A DNA stretch of 64,000 nt from positions 2,590,501 through 2,654,500 of the forward strand of contig NC_087191.1 in the NCBI RefSeq assembly GCF_035594125.1, given 5' to 3'. Positions 36,208-48,178 of this stretch are shown in pieces. The notes beneath the pieces are model-generated. The model was not told where the DNA came from. It saw only the letters and a list, made by a program, of their open reading frames with translations, and ran no database searches. Numbering within the stretch: the first letter of the stretch is position 1; the number at the start of each line of letters is the position of its first letter. Position numbers and translations under genes: made by a program. This DNA is from Scylla paramamosain (Eukaryota > Arthropoda > Malacostraca > Decapoda > Portunidae).

Positions 36208-37551
36208 TCACTGCTTTCCCTTGTTGGGCTGCCGCTGCCGCTGCCGCTGGCCTGCAACCTGCACACAGGCCATGATACAGTCTGCGACAACGGCTGCCTC
36301 ATTGCGTGGCCCCTTAATGCTCACACTGGTGGTCTGAGTGTCGCTGGGGGGCGGCACAGTCACCCTGACGGTGGGGTGTTCCTGTGCCAGCCTCTTCAGC
36401 GTCTCGCCTCGAGGACCCACCACGTGGCGCCGCATGTGGGGTGCCACCTCCACCTTTAGCACCGTTCTCTTTCTCTCCTGGCGAAGCTGCTCTGCCTCGC
36501 GCAGCTTCTCCTCTATTGCCTGCAGGCGGAGGATGATTTGCAGCGCCACGGCGTCAGCCTGTGTCTTCGGCCCTTCGATAATCACTTCCCGGGACTCGAG
36601 GTCCTGCGGGAGGGGCACTGACACACGCACGGCGGGGTACTGCTGCTGCAGCTGACGGATCGTGTCTCCCCGCGTGCCGATGACGTGACGCCGTCTGTTT
36701 GGCGGCACCGGCACCGCCACCTCCACTGTGCTCTCCTGCCACGACAGACGCACTCGGTCACGGTCGTCCTGAGGGCATCTGTTGTTCCGGCGTGGCTTTT
36801 TGGACTTGCGGGACACGCGCTGTGGCTCAGGCTCAGAGGGCTTGATGGCTTCCTGGATGACTGTCTCATTCTTCTTCCGTCTTGGTTTCTTACACACCAA
36901 TTGCCACTCGCCACCAATGTCTTCCTCTTCGTGTCGCACTTTCTTCTTCTTCCTGCGTCGCCGACGTTTTGCAGCACAGCGCTCTGTCTGCCCCTCAGCC
37001 TTGTCTTGCTCCTCGGACGGTGAAGGCATCGCCTCAACACACTTTAGGGCCTCTGTCGCTGATGGCTTCAGAGGCTCTTCAATCAGAGCATAAATGCTCT
37101 CAATCAAGGATTCATCACACACCGCTTCACAGTCTAGGGACTCTTCAGGGGATTCATCGTCTTCCTTTGACGACGTCTGCACGTCAGGCGTAGACACATA
37201 CTCATCGTCAGAGGAGCTCTGGCCAGCCTCACGCACAGGATCTTCCAGCGCCACGCATTCTTCAGGCAAGCTCTGGGCCGACTCGCACTCAGGAGACTGT
37301 CCGCAAGTCACTTGCAGTGACTGGGCCGTCTCCGAGCCGCTGTCAGCCAGGCTGCCACTCTCCTCACACACATCGACTTTCTCTCCCTCATCCTGACGTG
37401 GGCTTTCAACTACCACGTACTCCTCGGCCTCCTCAACCTGCTGCTGCGCCTTGCACCAGCAGCAGCAGAGGAGCTTCTTCAGCGCACGGAGGAATCGGGA
37501 GCCCTTCTTCATTTTCTTCTTAGTAGAGGTTTTCTCAATTTGTTCAGACAT
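36208..37551 (-). CDS. Vigilin-like protein with two KH domains (447 aa), intronless
   Basis: The start at 37,551 is the first Met of a clean 447-codon frame with GC-rich third positions. Residues 274-345 and 363-430 are two type-I KH domains, each with its GXXG loop (GTRG 292-295, GPRG 379-382), and they resemble vigilin repeats. KH domains bind single-stranded RNA or DNA, so an RNA-binding role is likely; the target is unknown. The N-terminus is basic, then has CCCWC at 29-33, a possible palmitoylation cluster. Residues 40-190 are acidic and Ser-rich. Basic clusters at 195-206 and 221-227 could be nuclear signals or RNA contacts. A candidate AATAAA on this strand is at 35,910-35,905. Vigilin itself has many more KH repeats, so this is a short relative, possibly a retrogene. 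Confidence 0.75.
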   Translation of the reverse strand: MSEQIEKTSTKKKMKKGSRFLRALKKLLCCCWCKAQQQVEEAEEYVVVESPRQDEGEKVDVCEESGSLADSGSETAQSLQVTCGQSPECESAQSLPEECVALEDPVREAGQSSSDDEYVSTPDVQTSSKEDDESPEESLDCEAVCDESLIESIYALIEEPLKPSATEALKCVEAMPSPSEEQDKAEGQTERCAAKRRRRRKKKKVRHEEEDIGGEWQLVCKKPRRKKNETVIQEAIKPSEPEPQRVSRKSKKPRRNNRCPQDDRDRVRLSWQESTVEVAVPVPPNRRRHVIGTRGDTIRQLQQQYPAVRVSVPLPQDLESREVIIEGPKTQADAVALQIILRLQAIEEKLREAEQLRQERKRTVLKVEVAPHMRRHVVGPRGETLKRLAQEHPTVRVTVPPPSDTQTTSVSIKGPRNEAAVVADCIMACVQVAGQRQRQRQPNKGKQ

Positions 37552-37605
37552 TTTGTGTGATTATGAAAAAGTTGTGCTTCATGCAAAAACCAGCAACAAG
37601 AACAT

Positions 37606-37641
37606 TCAGTTTGATTTGGGCTGGGCGTGTCACCTTTTTAT
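37606..37641 (-). promoter_or_regulatory. Candidate TATA box and start region for the KH gene
   Basis: On the minus strand ATAAAAAGG (37,641-37,633) lies about 90 bp upstream of the start codon. A TCAAACT initiator-like motif follows about 25 bases downstream of it. Spacing fits a TATA promoter with a short unspliced leader. Prediction from motif and spacing only. Confidence 0.4.
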
Positions 37642-38404
<763 letters not shown>

Positions 38405-39875
38405 ACTGACCCCTCTTCTACACTGAACATCCTCGGTTTGTTGTTTACTTATAATCTAAACTAGAAACTTCACATCTCATCCCTACCTAAAACATCTTCT
38501 ATGAAGTTAGGTGTTCTAAGATATCTCCGCCAGTTTTTCTTATCCTGGCAACTGCTAACTCTGTACAGGAGTCTTATCCATCCATGTATGGAGTATGCTT
38601 CACATGTCTGGGGGGTTCCACTCATACCACTCTTATAAAGAGGATGAAATTAAAATCTTTTCATCTCATGAACATCTTTCCTGTAATTGAATATCTTCAG
38701 CATCTTTCTCATCGTCGCAGTGTTGCATCTCTTGGTTTTTTCTACCGCTATTTTCATGCTAACTGCTCTTCTGATCTTGTTAACTGCATGCCTCCCCTCC
38801 TCCCGCGGCTTCGCTGCACAAGACTTCTTTCTCTTACTCCGATTCTGTCCACCTCTTTAATGGAAGAAAGAGTCATTCAGTATTCTCAGTCTTTCGTCCC
38901 TTTCTCTGGTATACTCTGGAGCTCCCTGCCTGCTTCTGTATTTCCTCCTTCCTATGACTTGAACTCTTTCAAGAGGAAGGTCTCAAGACACTTATCCTTT
39001 AATTTTTGAAGACCACTTTTTGACTGTTCGGAGACCGCAGTGTTAGCACATAGTGTAGGGAACCATTGTAACTGTAGATTCGAACCTTCTAGAAGCATAA
39101 GTGGAAATTTCCTATTCTGACGCCCGCTGGGAGTAGTGTCTAATTACTGTTTCTTCTCCTAGTTTACTGGTAAATATTAAGATAGGAATAACTATTATAT
39201 GGAACAATAAAATAATAATTAATAACTGTAAATGTTAAACTATATAAATAGGCAATAGCTAGATAGAATAACTCATATGTGAAATATGATCCTGTGAAAC
39301 CTATCACCTACGATGTCACGTGATCACAAGCGCCGCACCTTGAGGAACGCCGCATTGCCCCGGGCAGTTGGGTGGAGAGCTCCGATCTGGCCAGCTGGGT
39401 GTGCGCGGTGCGCTGTGTCCTGTGTGCGTGTGAACTCTGCCACGAACAATTGCACTAAGACTACACCCTGAGTCTTTCCCACAAGTGTGTACCTTTTGTG
39501 TATAAGGCAGGGAAATAAGTGCAAGTGACAGTGTATAAATGACTTTATTGTGGTGACAAGAACAGTGACAGACAGACTACATATCCTTGTGCTGAGATTC
39601 AGTTTCTTGGGTTCAGTACTTAAGTGGTATTGTATGTAAACTGTAAATATATATGTACAAACTGTAAAAGGGGGTTTTCCTAATTACCTGGGTATCAAAA
39701 GACAGTGATTTGCCTTTTACCGCTCGAAGGCTCTACCAATGCGGTGTTAAATAAACAGTAACACTACGCCCTGCATCCTAAATAGCATTCCATAAATGGT
39801 GATGCTAATAAAAAGGATAACAGCAGTTCAGTGGGCCTTTTTCCATTATAATCTTGTTGTCCTTGGCTGGTGCCC
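38405..39875 (+). mobile_element. Jockey/CR1-like LINE 3' half, split by a solo LTR
   Basis: The plus strand matches the complement of 19,925-19,225. 38,584-39,009 still reads as the LINE C-terminal domain (FFYRYFHANCSSDL, SLPASVFPPSYDLNSFKR). The 3' UTR is interrupted at 39,040 and resumes at 39,827 (TTCAGTGGGC ... TTGTCCTTGGCTGG). The poly(A) tail is missing, replaced by the inverted-repeat element that starts at 39,882. Confidence 0.85.
39041..39822. mobile_element. Solo LTR (782 bp) with GCAG target duplication
   Basis: It begins TGTTAGCAC and ends GGATAACA, so the termini are TG...CA inside the inverted ends TGTTA/TAACA. GCAG occurs immediately before (39,037-39,040) and after (39,823-39,826), and the LINE sequence is continuous when the insert is ignored. 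Plus-strand signals fit an LTR: TATAAAT at 39,534 and AATAAA at 39,750. No internal retroelement genes remain, so it arose by LTR-LTR recombination. It is unrelated in sequence to the LTRs at 41,556. Confidence 0.85.
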
Positions 39876-39881
39876 CGTACC

Positions 39882-40239
39882 CTCTCAGAATATTTCCGTT
39901 TGACATACACGTATGAAAATGACAAGAAAACATCGTGGTTATGTAGAAAGAAAAAAAAAACTTAAATGTTAGTTAACCAAAACAATGGTGACGAATGAGG
40001 CTAGAAAACATTATCTATACAATGTGTGTGTGTGTGTGTGTGTGTGTGTTTACTTTGATCCAAGGAGAGGTGATGTATTTGTGGTGGTAAAATGTTGTAT
40101 AGATCATGTTTTTAGCTTAGCCTCATTCGTCACCATTGTTTTGGTTAACTCGTGGACAAACTGACATTCTTCAACAGTTTTTTTCATAACCACGATGATT
40201 TCTTGTCATTTCCATGCGTGTGTGTCAAAAGGAAACATT

Positions 40240-40246
<7 letters not shown>
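39882..40246. mobile_element. Long-inverted-repeat MITE / fold-back element (~365 bp)
   Basis: The left arm (39,882 to about 40,020) and right arm (about 40,095-40,246) are imperfect complements over about 130 bp. They share CTCAGAAT, TTTGACA, ATGACAAGAAA, CATCGTGGTTATG and GTTAACCAAAACAATGG blocks in mirrored order. The centre holds (GT)n. There is no coding capacity. The superfamily is not determined because the target duplication is obscured by the adjoining (GA)n. Confidence 0.75.
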
Positions 40247-40317
<71 letters not shown>

Positions 40318-40410
40318 AATTACCAACGGAATCCTACACATTGATTTCTTAATTGTGTCCAAGTCAAGTGAATAAAACTAACAAGTTAAGAATTACATCA
40401 CAGACCTGCT

Positions 40411-40487
<77 letters not shown>

Positions 40488-40496
40488 TGTGTGTGT
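40247..40496. repeat. (GA)n and (GT)n microsatellites
   Basis: (GA)n runs from inside the MITE end (40,241) to 40,317, and (GT)n lies at about 40,411-40,496. 40,497-40,900 is unique without a supported gene. Confidence 0.95.
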
Positions 40497-40900
40497 TAGG
40501 CTGCGGCATCCGTGGCGGGCAAGTCATGCATAAGTGATTCACATAAGCATATACATCATTTACCAAGCGCCGCCACTCACCACATGGCGATGTGAGAGAG
40601 GCGGGGTTGCATAATTCAAACGCTTGTTAATGAGCACACTGACAATACTTGCTTATAAAACAATACTTCACCCGCGAGCTGGGTTGGCTTTATGAAATAC
40701 ATTTTCTATCAACTTCCACTTAGGACGGTATCGGGGTAATGAAATACATAATGACATGGTCTCATAATGATTTCATGGCTAATAATCGTGCCAGGCCTCG
40801 GTGCATTGCTGGTTAAGGGGAAAAAAAAGAGAAGATGCAGAGAATGAGGGAGAGGAAGGAGAGCTTTGAGTTATGACAATATTAAGTGTTTTCACCTTGC

Positions 40901-41250
40901 AAGGAAGACACTGCAAAACAATAAAGTCAGGATACCACAAAATGATGAAGGCAGGATGCAAAATGCTACAAAACGGGAACAATGCAAAATACTACAAAGT
41001 AATGAAGCCATAATACAAAATACTGTAGTTCTGAAGTCACAGTACAAAATGCTACGGAATTATCAAACAAGACCATTACAAAGTGAAAGCGCTTAATATA
41101 AAACACTAGAAAATGAAGATAATACGAGCTAATGAGGGAGTGACATTATAAAACAGAATAATGTCTAAATAATGCAAGCGGAGAGATATTAGGAACAAGG
41201 TTACAAAAATCCTACAAAACTATGAAGCTGAAGAGAAACACAAATAGAGT
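40901..41250. repeat. Degenerate ~30-bp tandem repeat
   Basis: A motif close to 'CAAAATGCTACAAAATAATGA' recurs with spacing of about 26-36 bp (for example near 40,959, 40,985, 41,017 and 41,045), strongly diverged. Chance frames only. Confidence 0.6.
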
Positions 41251-41397
41251 TTCAAGCAAAAGCGAGGTACTGAAAGAAACACTGTCATATTTTACAGTCA
41301 AAGGCAACGCAACACAACACAAGCACCACAGATGCTAAGAAAATAACGACAAACGACAGAAAATCATATAGATATTTACATGAAAACACACTCACAA

Positions 41398-41551
41398 AAA
41401 AAAAAAAAAAAAAAAAAATCCACCAAAAAACAGAGGCAACGAACACTTTCAAATTATCGAAAACGCACAAATAAAATATACACAGACAATACAACGGAAA
41501 AATATGAAGTGAACGAGAAAACGAATAATACATGCAGGAATAAGCCAACCA
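41398..41551 (+). repeat. Host duplication, left copy, flanking the LTR element
   Basis: An A-run followed by 'GAGGCAACGAACACTTTCAAA' (split as GAGGCAACGA and ACACTTTCAAA) and 'GAAAACGAATAATACATGCA' is matched imperfectly by the DNA just right of the element (50,612-50,765). The two copies differ far more than the LTRs do, so the duplication predates the insertion. Confidence 0.7.
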
Positions 41552-41555
41552 ACAT

Positions 41556-42233
41556 TGTAACGGTGTCACATAATTAATAATAATATGTATTGTATTTATA
41601 ATGTCTTGCCTGATTAGCAATATAAGTGCATGTATACATATATGCATAAGTGTAAATAGTGGGTGTTGGCGCATAAGGGTGGGGCGGATATGATCACGCC
41701 ACCCTACGTCACACACACACCATGGAACTTTCCATACTCCTTTTATTGCCATCGATAAGTAATCGGTAGCACCTACATTACAGTATCTAAGTATTCTCCA
41801 TAGTTAATCTCTCCCTAATGTATTTTGGCATGTATTACTCTTAGCTATAAGTAGCTTTTCCTTTGCCTTATTTATGTAATTAGAGAGTAATAATTATGAA
41901 TATATTCATGTACTGTGAGTGCGGTCAACCCGCCCCTATTTCTAATGTCAGCACTTTTTGAAGGCGCTAAGCGTCCCTTGTGCCGGCTCCGGAGTCTCTT
42001 GCCAGGGTGTAACGCTGTACCACGCAGAGGACATCCGTTGTCCCGTACGCGCCACACCCTTCTCCAGAACTCTGTACATATATCTAAATATACCTATTTT
42101 TATACGTTCACCTTTTGACATTCACCTGAAAACCACAGAAACTCATCAAGAGTGACTTTACCTATTATATAAAGGTAAGATACTAATAAACAGTGTCCAG
42201 TGGTAATTGATAATTCAAAACCACACCGGAACA
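41556..42233 (+). repeat. 5' LTR (678 bp)
   Basis: Starts TGTAACGG and ends CCGGAACA. TATATAAA at 42,166-42,173 and AATAAA at 42,185-42,190 lie near the right end, implying a long U3 and a short R-U5. It differs from the 3' LTR at one position (C at 42,105). Confidence 0.95.
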
Positions 42234-43311
<1,078 letters not shown>

Positions 43312-44403
43312 ATGGCTAAAGCTGAGAAGTTAGCTGAAATCTATGAACTGGAGTGTCATTTCCAAGCGGATAATAGTGACACTAGATCATCAGAAGCTCT
43401 ATCAACGGAACCAAAAGCCACTACAGTGGAAAATACCGTGCCTCATGAGGACGGAAACGTGTTGATTACAAGATCAGGGAATAAATACCCATCATTATCA
43501 GCAGCAACCATGGCTAATCCTAATGCTTCTGCTTCAGCCTCTACTGGCTCTCCTCATGCCTTGCATGCATCTACTACACTTAAGGTACTTCCTATTCCTG
43601 AAACAATATCAGCATTTCGCGGAGAAAACCCGCAAGAAAGGGCTCATGATTTCATCCGTTTGTGTGAGGATGTTATGACAAGAGCAAATACTATCACCGA
43701 TGAAGACAAGATCTCTTTCGTCAGATCTACTCGTAAATTGGCTGGAGAAGCAGCACACATGATGAATACCAGCGCTTTTAGTCCGCTTGAAATAGGGACT
43801 AGTTATGCAAATTTCAAGAAAAATTTCTTGAACATTTTTGGGGGTAAGAGTCAAACTGACCTCATGGTACTAGCCTCCAAGGTGGGTCTTAGATTTGCAG
43901 CTGAAATTAACTCTCTTCATGAAATGAAAGCCTTAATCCCTACACACCAGTTCGTAACGGACTTCATGGATGTCTTACGACTTAACAACTGGTTCCAAGG
44001 AAACAGTATGACAGAAACAGATTTCAGAAGACTTCTGGAATTCATCTTTTACATATCATTGGTGAATGGGGAAGTGAAGAAAACCGCAAGTCATTTTCGC
44101 TTTAAACCTGGAGACACAGTAGCTGACCTTGCAGTCCTGATTCGGGAGAAAAGAAGGCTATCTGGTGCCTCTCCGGAAACTCAAACCTCATTGGTTGCTC
44201 CACTCATGGATGACGACCAATCTCAACCTTGTGCGGCAGCCATGGCGAGGCCTGGAAATGTCTGTTCGTACTGCCATAAAATAGGTCATGTTGAAAAAAG
44301 ATGTTATAAGAAACAAAAGGACCAGAAATTGGCCAGAGCTAACCTGAACAGTACAAGGCAGTCGGGGGAAGACCAGCGCACAGTAGTAAACAAACCCGAC
44401 TAA
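43312..44403 (+). CDS. gag: Gag-like protein (363 aa)
   Basis: The frame is intact from ATG to TAA. Residues about 90-280 form the helical capsid-like part (for example 'FRGENPQERAHDFIRLCEDV' and 'FKKNFLNIFGG'). Residues 318-331 are one CCHC zinc knuckle (C-X2-C-X4-H-X4-C), the nucleic-acid-binding signature of nucleocapsid. The tail is basic. The pol frame is open beneath the last ~60 bases of gag in the -1 frame (from 44,343), so pol is probably reached by -1 frameshifting, but I found no canonical slippery heptamer. Role: assembly of the element's particles. Confidence 0.88.
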   Translation: MAKAEKLAEIYELECHFQADNSDTRSSEALSTEPKATTVENTVPHEDGNVLITRSGNKYPSLSAATMANPNASASASTGSPHALHASTTLKVLPIPETISAFRGENPQERAHDFIRLCEDVMTRANTITDEDKISFVRSTRKLAGEAAHMMNTSAFSPLEIGTSYANFKKNFLNIFGGKSQTDLMVLASKVGLRFAAEINSLHEMKALIPTHQFVTDFMDVLRLNNWFQGNSMTETDFRRLLEFIFYISLVNGEVKKTASHFRFKPGDTVADLAVLIREKRRLSGASPETQTSLVAPLMDDDQSQPCAAAMARPGNVCSYCHKIGHVEKRCYKKQKDQKLARANLNSTRQSGEDQRTVVNKPD

Positions 44404-44447
44404 AACATCTAAATGCGCAAGACGCTGAGGCAGCAGATTCTTCTGAC

Positions 44448-47366
44448 ATGTCAGTGCATTCAACCATAAATGCTGCCAACAACCAAACAAACATAATGGC
44501 ATTACCAACTAGGGTAGGTAAGCATCGCATATCTTTGGCTGTAGACACTGGAGCCACAGTAAACGTGATCTCTGAAGAATCTTACAAGATTCTGAAACGG
44601 AATTCACGAAGTGGTAAATGGATACTCCGTCCAAGTGACTTGAATCTTTCTGGTGTCACAGGGTCAGCCCTAAAAATCTTAGGAAAAATTTCCTTACCAA
44701 TAAGTCTATCTAAGCATACTCAGCTTATTCAAACTGACTTCTATGTAGTCAGTAACTTTAAACTTCCTTCTGACGGCTTATTAGGGCTAAGAGCCATGAA
44801 GTCTCACCAGATAGTAATCTATCCAAAGCAAAATACAGTCATGTACTGCGGACGACATCTGGAAGGGATGAAACATCCTGCACCTTTGGTTTCCAGGCAA
44901 CCCAGAAACGGTTCTTTATCACGGAAGGGACAAAGATCCAATGGGGAGCCTCAAACGATTCCATCTGTCCGGTCTCCTACGAGAGATAAGGATATAACAG
45001 AAGCATGGAGGGAAGCAAAAGCAATTGTCAATGCCAGTTATGACATTCCTGCTCGTGTGGCAAAACGGATTACAATTCGTGTTCCAGAAGCTCCTGTAGA
45101 CAGTGACATCTGTCTTGAAGGTATAGGTAATGTTAGGCGATTGGCTGTTGAATCGACTCTTTCCACAATTAGAAAGGGTCATGTCACTGATGCTTTGGTG
45201 GTGAACACTACTGGAAGTTCTGTAAGGATCAAACAAGGTCTTTTCCTTGGAAAGTGCCTGGTTTATGACAAGAAAGTGGTACCAGAACCCAGTATTCTGC
45301 CTGGAGCCTGCGTCTCTTCGGTGAGTCAGTCTGCTGTTGACACCGAGCTGGGGCAGGCGCCAACCCTATGTTCGTTTGTCAATGTTGTGGACTACCCCGA
45401 AATGAGGCCCGCGCTCTTGGACTTATTGGGGAAGTATCGCAATGTCCTGGCACTACCTGGAGAATCCTTAGGTGTGACCGATCGAGCGGAACACCACATT
45501 AGGTTAAAACCAAACACTAAGCCAGTATATATACCAGCTTATCGTCTTCCTCATAGTCAGAGGGCGACTGTAGATGACATGATTCATGACATGATTGACA
45601 AGGGAGTGATTCAAGAATCGTGCTCTCCTTGGAATTCACCAATCTTTTTGGTTCCCAAGAAAGATAAATCTTTCAGGCCGGTAATCGACTTCCGGCGGGT
45701 TAATGATGTCACAGTGGATGATCATTATCCTTTACCTGTCCTGAGCGACCTTCTAATGTCCTTAGGTCGTGGAAACAAAATTTTCTCTAGTTTAGACCTG
45801 TTGTCAGGATACTGGCAGGTTCCCTTAGCCCCCCCTTCACGGGAAATAACGGCGTTCAGTACGCCTAGTGGCCATTACGAATGGTTACGCATGCCTTTTG
45901 GATTAAAATCCGCTCCTTTAACATTCCAGAGAATGATTAACAGTATTTTCACGGGTTTACTTGGCAAAACCGTGTTTGCATACCTGGATGATATAATCAT
46001 CGCTAGTAAGGATCAAGAATCCCATCTGGAGAGTTTAAAATTAGTCCTCCAGAAGCTTGAAGAAGCTGGACTTAAAGCAAAGCTTTCTAAATGTGAATTT
46101 CTAAAAGCCAAAATAAAATTCCTTGGCCATGTAGTCGATGGTGAAGGAATCCACACGGTGGATGAAAAGGTCATAGCTGTACAGAAGTTTCCTCAACCTA
46201 AATCGGTGGAGAATGTCAGATCTTTCCTAGGTCTTGCGGGATATTACCGTCCTTTCATTAAGAATTTTGCGGCAATTGCATCCCCACTTACTAAACTCCT
46301 TAAAAAGGATGTTGCTTTCCATTGGGAGGCTGCTCATGAACAAAGTTTCAATGAATTAAAATCACTATTAACAAATGCACCTGTACTTGCTTTCCCAGAG
46401 CATTCAGAGCCGTTCATTATTTGCACGGATGCTTCTTCTCTAGGACTGGGAGCAGTACTGATGCAGACAGATGCCAGAGGCAAAAACTATGTAATAGCAT
46501 ATGCAAGTCGTGTGCTTAATCCAGCAGAGTCTAATTACTCTGTCACTCATCAAGAAACACTTGCTGTAGTTTGGGCTTTAAAACATTTTAAGGACATTAT
46601 CCTTGGATATCCAATTACAGTCTACACGGATCATGCACCCGTAATTGAACTTTTCAAAGGGAAAAATTTAACTGGACGAGTGGCAAGATGGTACTGTACC
46701 ATGCAGGAATTTGCTCCAGTAGTCAAGTACTTGCTAGGTCGTGCTAATGTAGTAGCCGACGCACTTTCACGAAATGTGCCTGTGGGAGCTGTCAGTGACT
46801 CGATCCCTGTAAATAACTTCACCTTGAAGGAATTAAGTAAAGCACAGCGAGAGCATGAAACATGGTCTAAGGTCATACATGCTCTGGAGTCAGGCGAAGA
46901 AGATAATCTTCCACGTCTACATATACCATTCTCTCAATTTTTCATGTCACCAGACAATGTTCTGTGTCGACATAATCCCCAAATGGGAGAGTCTAGTAAA
47001 CAACACATCATTCCTGAGAGTTTAGTCCATGTCATACTTATCTTAGTGCACGACATGCCAAGTGCGGGACATCCAGGAAGAGAGCGAACTCTACAAGCAG
47101 CGCGTAAAAGCTATTATTGGCCTACCATGCGCACTGACATAGAAGATTATGTTGCCAGGTGTATATCATGTGCAAAGCACAAGGGTGCGGTAAAAGGACC
47201 AGCCCCAATACTGGAATATCCACTACCTGAGCGACCTTGGGACATTGTCTCCATTGATCTTCTTCAATTACCCAAAAGTCAAAATGGCTCGCAGTATCTA
47301 CTTGTGTGTGTAGACCATTTTTCAAGGTTCGTGGTTCTCTCACCTTTAAAGGAAAAAATCTGCTAA
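44448..47366 (+). CDS. pol: Pol: protease, reverse transcriptase, RNase H, start of integrase
   Basis: The frame is 972 codons from the first Met and is open further back into gag. In order it shows an aspartic protease (VDTGA, residues 32-36), a reverse transcriptase (FRPVIDFRRVND; catalytic YLDD at 512-515), an RNase H (CTDASSLGLGA, HQETLAVVWALKHF, YTDH), the HHCC zinc module of integrase starting near His868, and the first catalytic Asp of integrase at 937. The frame then ends at a TAA (47,364-47,366) shortly after an A6 run (47,353-47,358). The rest of integrase is in the next frame, so this copy carries one frameshift. Confidence 0.9.
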   Translation: MSVHSTINAANNQTNIMALPTRVGKHRISLAVDTGATVNVISEESYKILKRNSRSGKWILRPSDLNLSGVTGSALKILGKISLPISLSKHTQLIQTDFYVVSNFKLPSDGLLGLRAMKSHQIVIYPKQNTVMYCGRHLEGMKHPAPLVSRQPRNGSLSRKGQRSNGEPQTIPSVRSPTRDKDITEAWREAKAIVNASYDIPARVAKRITIRVPEAPVDSDICLEGIGNVRRLAVESTLSTIRKGHVTDALVVNTTGSSVRIKQGLFLGKCLVYDKKVVPEPSILPGACVSSVSQSAVDTELGQAPTLCSFVNVVDYPEMRPALLDLLGKYRNVLALPGESLGVTDRAEHHIRLKPNTKPVYIPAYRLPHSQRATVDDMIHDMIDKGVIQESCSPWNSPIFLVPKKDKSFRPVIDFRRVNDVTVDDHYPLPVLSDLLMSLGRGNKIFSSLDLLSGYWQVPLAPPSREITAFSTPSGHYEWLRMPFGLKSAPLTFQRMINSIFTGLLGKTVFAYLDDIIIASKDQESHLESLKLVLQKLEEAGLKAKLSKCEFLKAKIKFLGHVVDGEGIHTVDEKVIAVQKFPQPKSVENVRSFLGLAGYYRPFIKNFAAIASPLTKLLKKDVAFHWEAAHEQSFNELKSLLTNAPVLAFPEHSEPFIICTDASSLGLGAVLMQTDARGKNYVIAYASRVLNPAESNYSVTHQETLAVVWALKHFKDIILGYPITVYTDHAPVIELFKGKNLTGRVARWYCTMQEFAPVVKYLLGRANVVADALSRNVPVGAVSDSIPVNNFTLKELSKAQREHETWSKVIHALESGEEDNLPRLHIPFSQFFMSPDNVLCRHNPQMGESSKQHIIPESLVHVILILVHDMPSAGHPGRERTLQAARKSYYWPTMRTDIEDYVARCISCAKHKGAVKGPAPILEYPLPERPWDIVSIDLLQLPKSQNGSQYLLVCVDHFSRFVVLSPLKEKIC

Positions 47367-48159
47367 ATATGTAGCGCATGCGCTAGTAACTAAGTTGTTT
47401 TGTCCATACTCAGCACCACGAGTGTTGTTAAGTGATAATGGATCTGAATTTCGCAATGAAATCCTACAAGGTATATGTACACAGTACAACATTAAACACA
47501 CCTACACTGTGGCTTACCATCCTTCTTCAAACGGACTAGTAGAAAGAGCAAACAGGAAAATCCTGGAGGTTCTTCGTCCAGTTGTAAACAGTCTCCATGA
47601 TGACTGGGAGGACTGGTTACCACACGTTGGTGCCTGCATTAACAGTTCAATGTGTGAAAGTACTGGGAAATCCCCACATTATATATTATATGGTGAAGAT
47701 AAAAATCTTCCTTATGATTTGTTGGCAAGTCCACAAACTCCAGTATACAACGTAGATGACTATGTTAAACAACATATGCATGTTTTCAAGGACATTCATG
47801 CTAAAGTCCGAAGTAGGCTACAAGCTTCTAGGGCAGAAATGATGGCTAGACAACACAAGCGTGCGACCCCTGTCACGATACAGGTTGGAGACACAGTTAA
47901 AGTTCGTTATCCGGACAGGACCTCCAAACTCTCCCCTAAATTTAGTGGTCCATGCTCCGTTGTCCGCCAGTTACATGGTAACAAATTTGAGGTGCATGAC
48001 CCTCTTCTTAACACTGCTGAGATAGTACATAGTGATCGGCTTGTGAAGACTAACGCTCAGCTCCAGTCATCAACAGAGAGTACTACTGATCAGGTTACAA
48101 ACCTTAATTCTACTAATACTATAAAGACGCATAGGTATAACCTTCGCTCACGCAGCTAA
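47367..48159 (+). pseudogene. pol: Remainder of integrase, shifted by one base
   Basis: The frame resumes without stops and runs to TAA at 48,157. It carries the second catalytic Asp (SDNGSEF, codon at 47,434) and the Glu (NGLVERAN, codon at 47,542), 35 residues apart: the D,D-35-E spacing of retroviral integrases. The C-terminal part (GDTVKVRYPD ... FSGPCSVV) is the usual DNA-binding end. The shift arises in or next to the A6 run at 47,353-47,358. A sequencing error in a homopolymer is a real alternative to a true mutation. Confidence 0.85.
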
Positions 48160-48178
48160 TTGCCTGCATTACTTACAG

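Noticed and set aside
36338..37523. Plus-strand frames opposite the KH-domain gene
   Set aside because: Shadows of the GC-rich minus-strand coding sequence, which alone shows a domain pattern.
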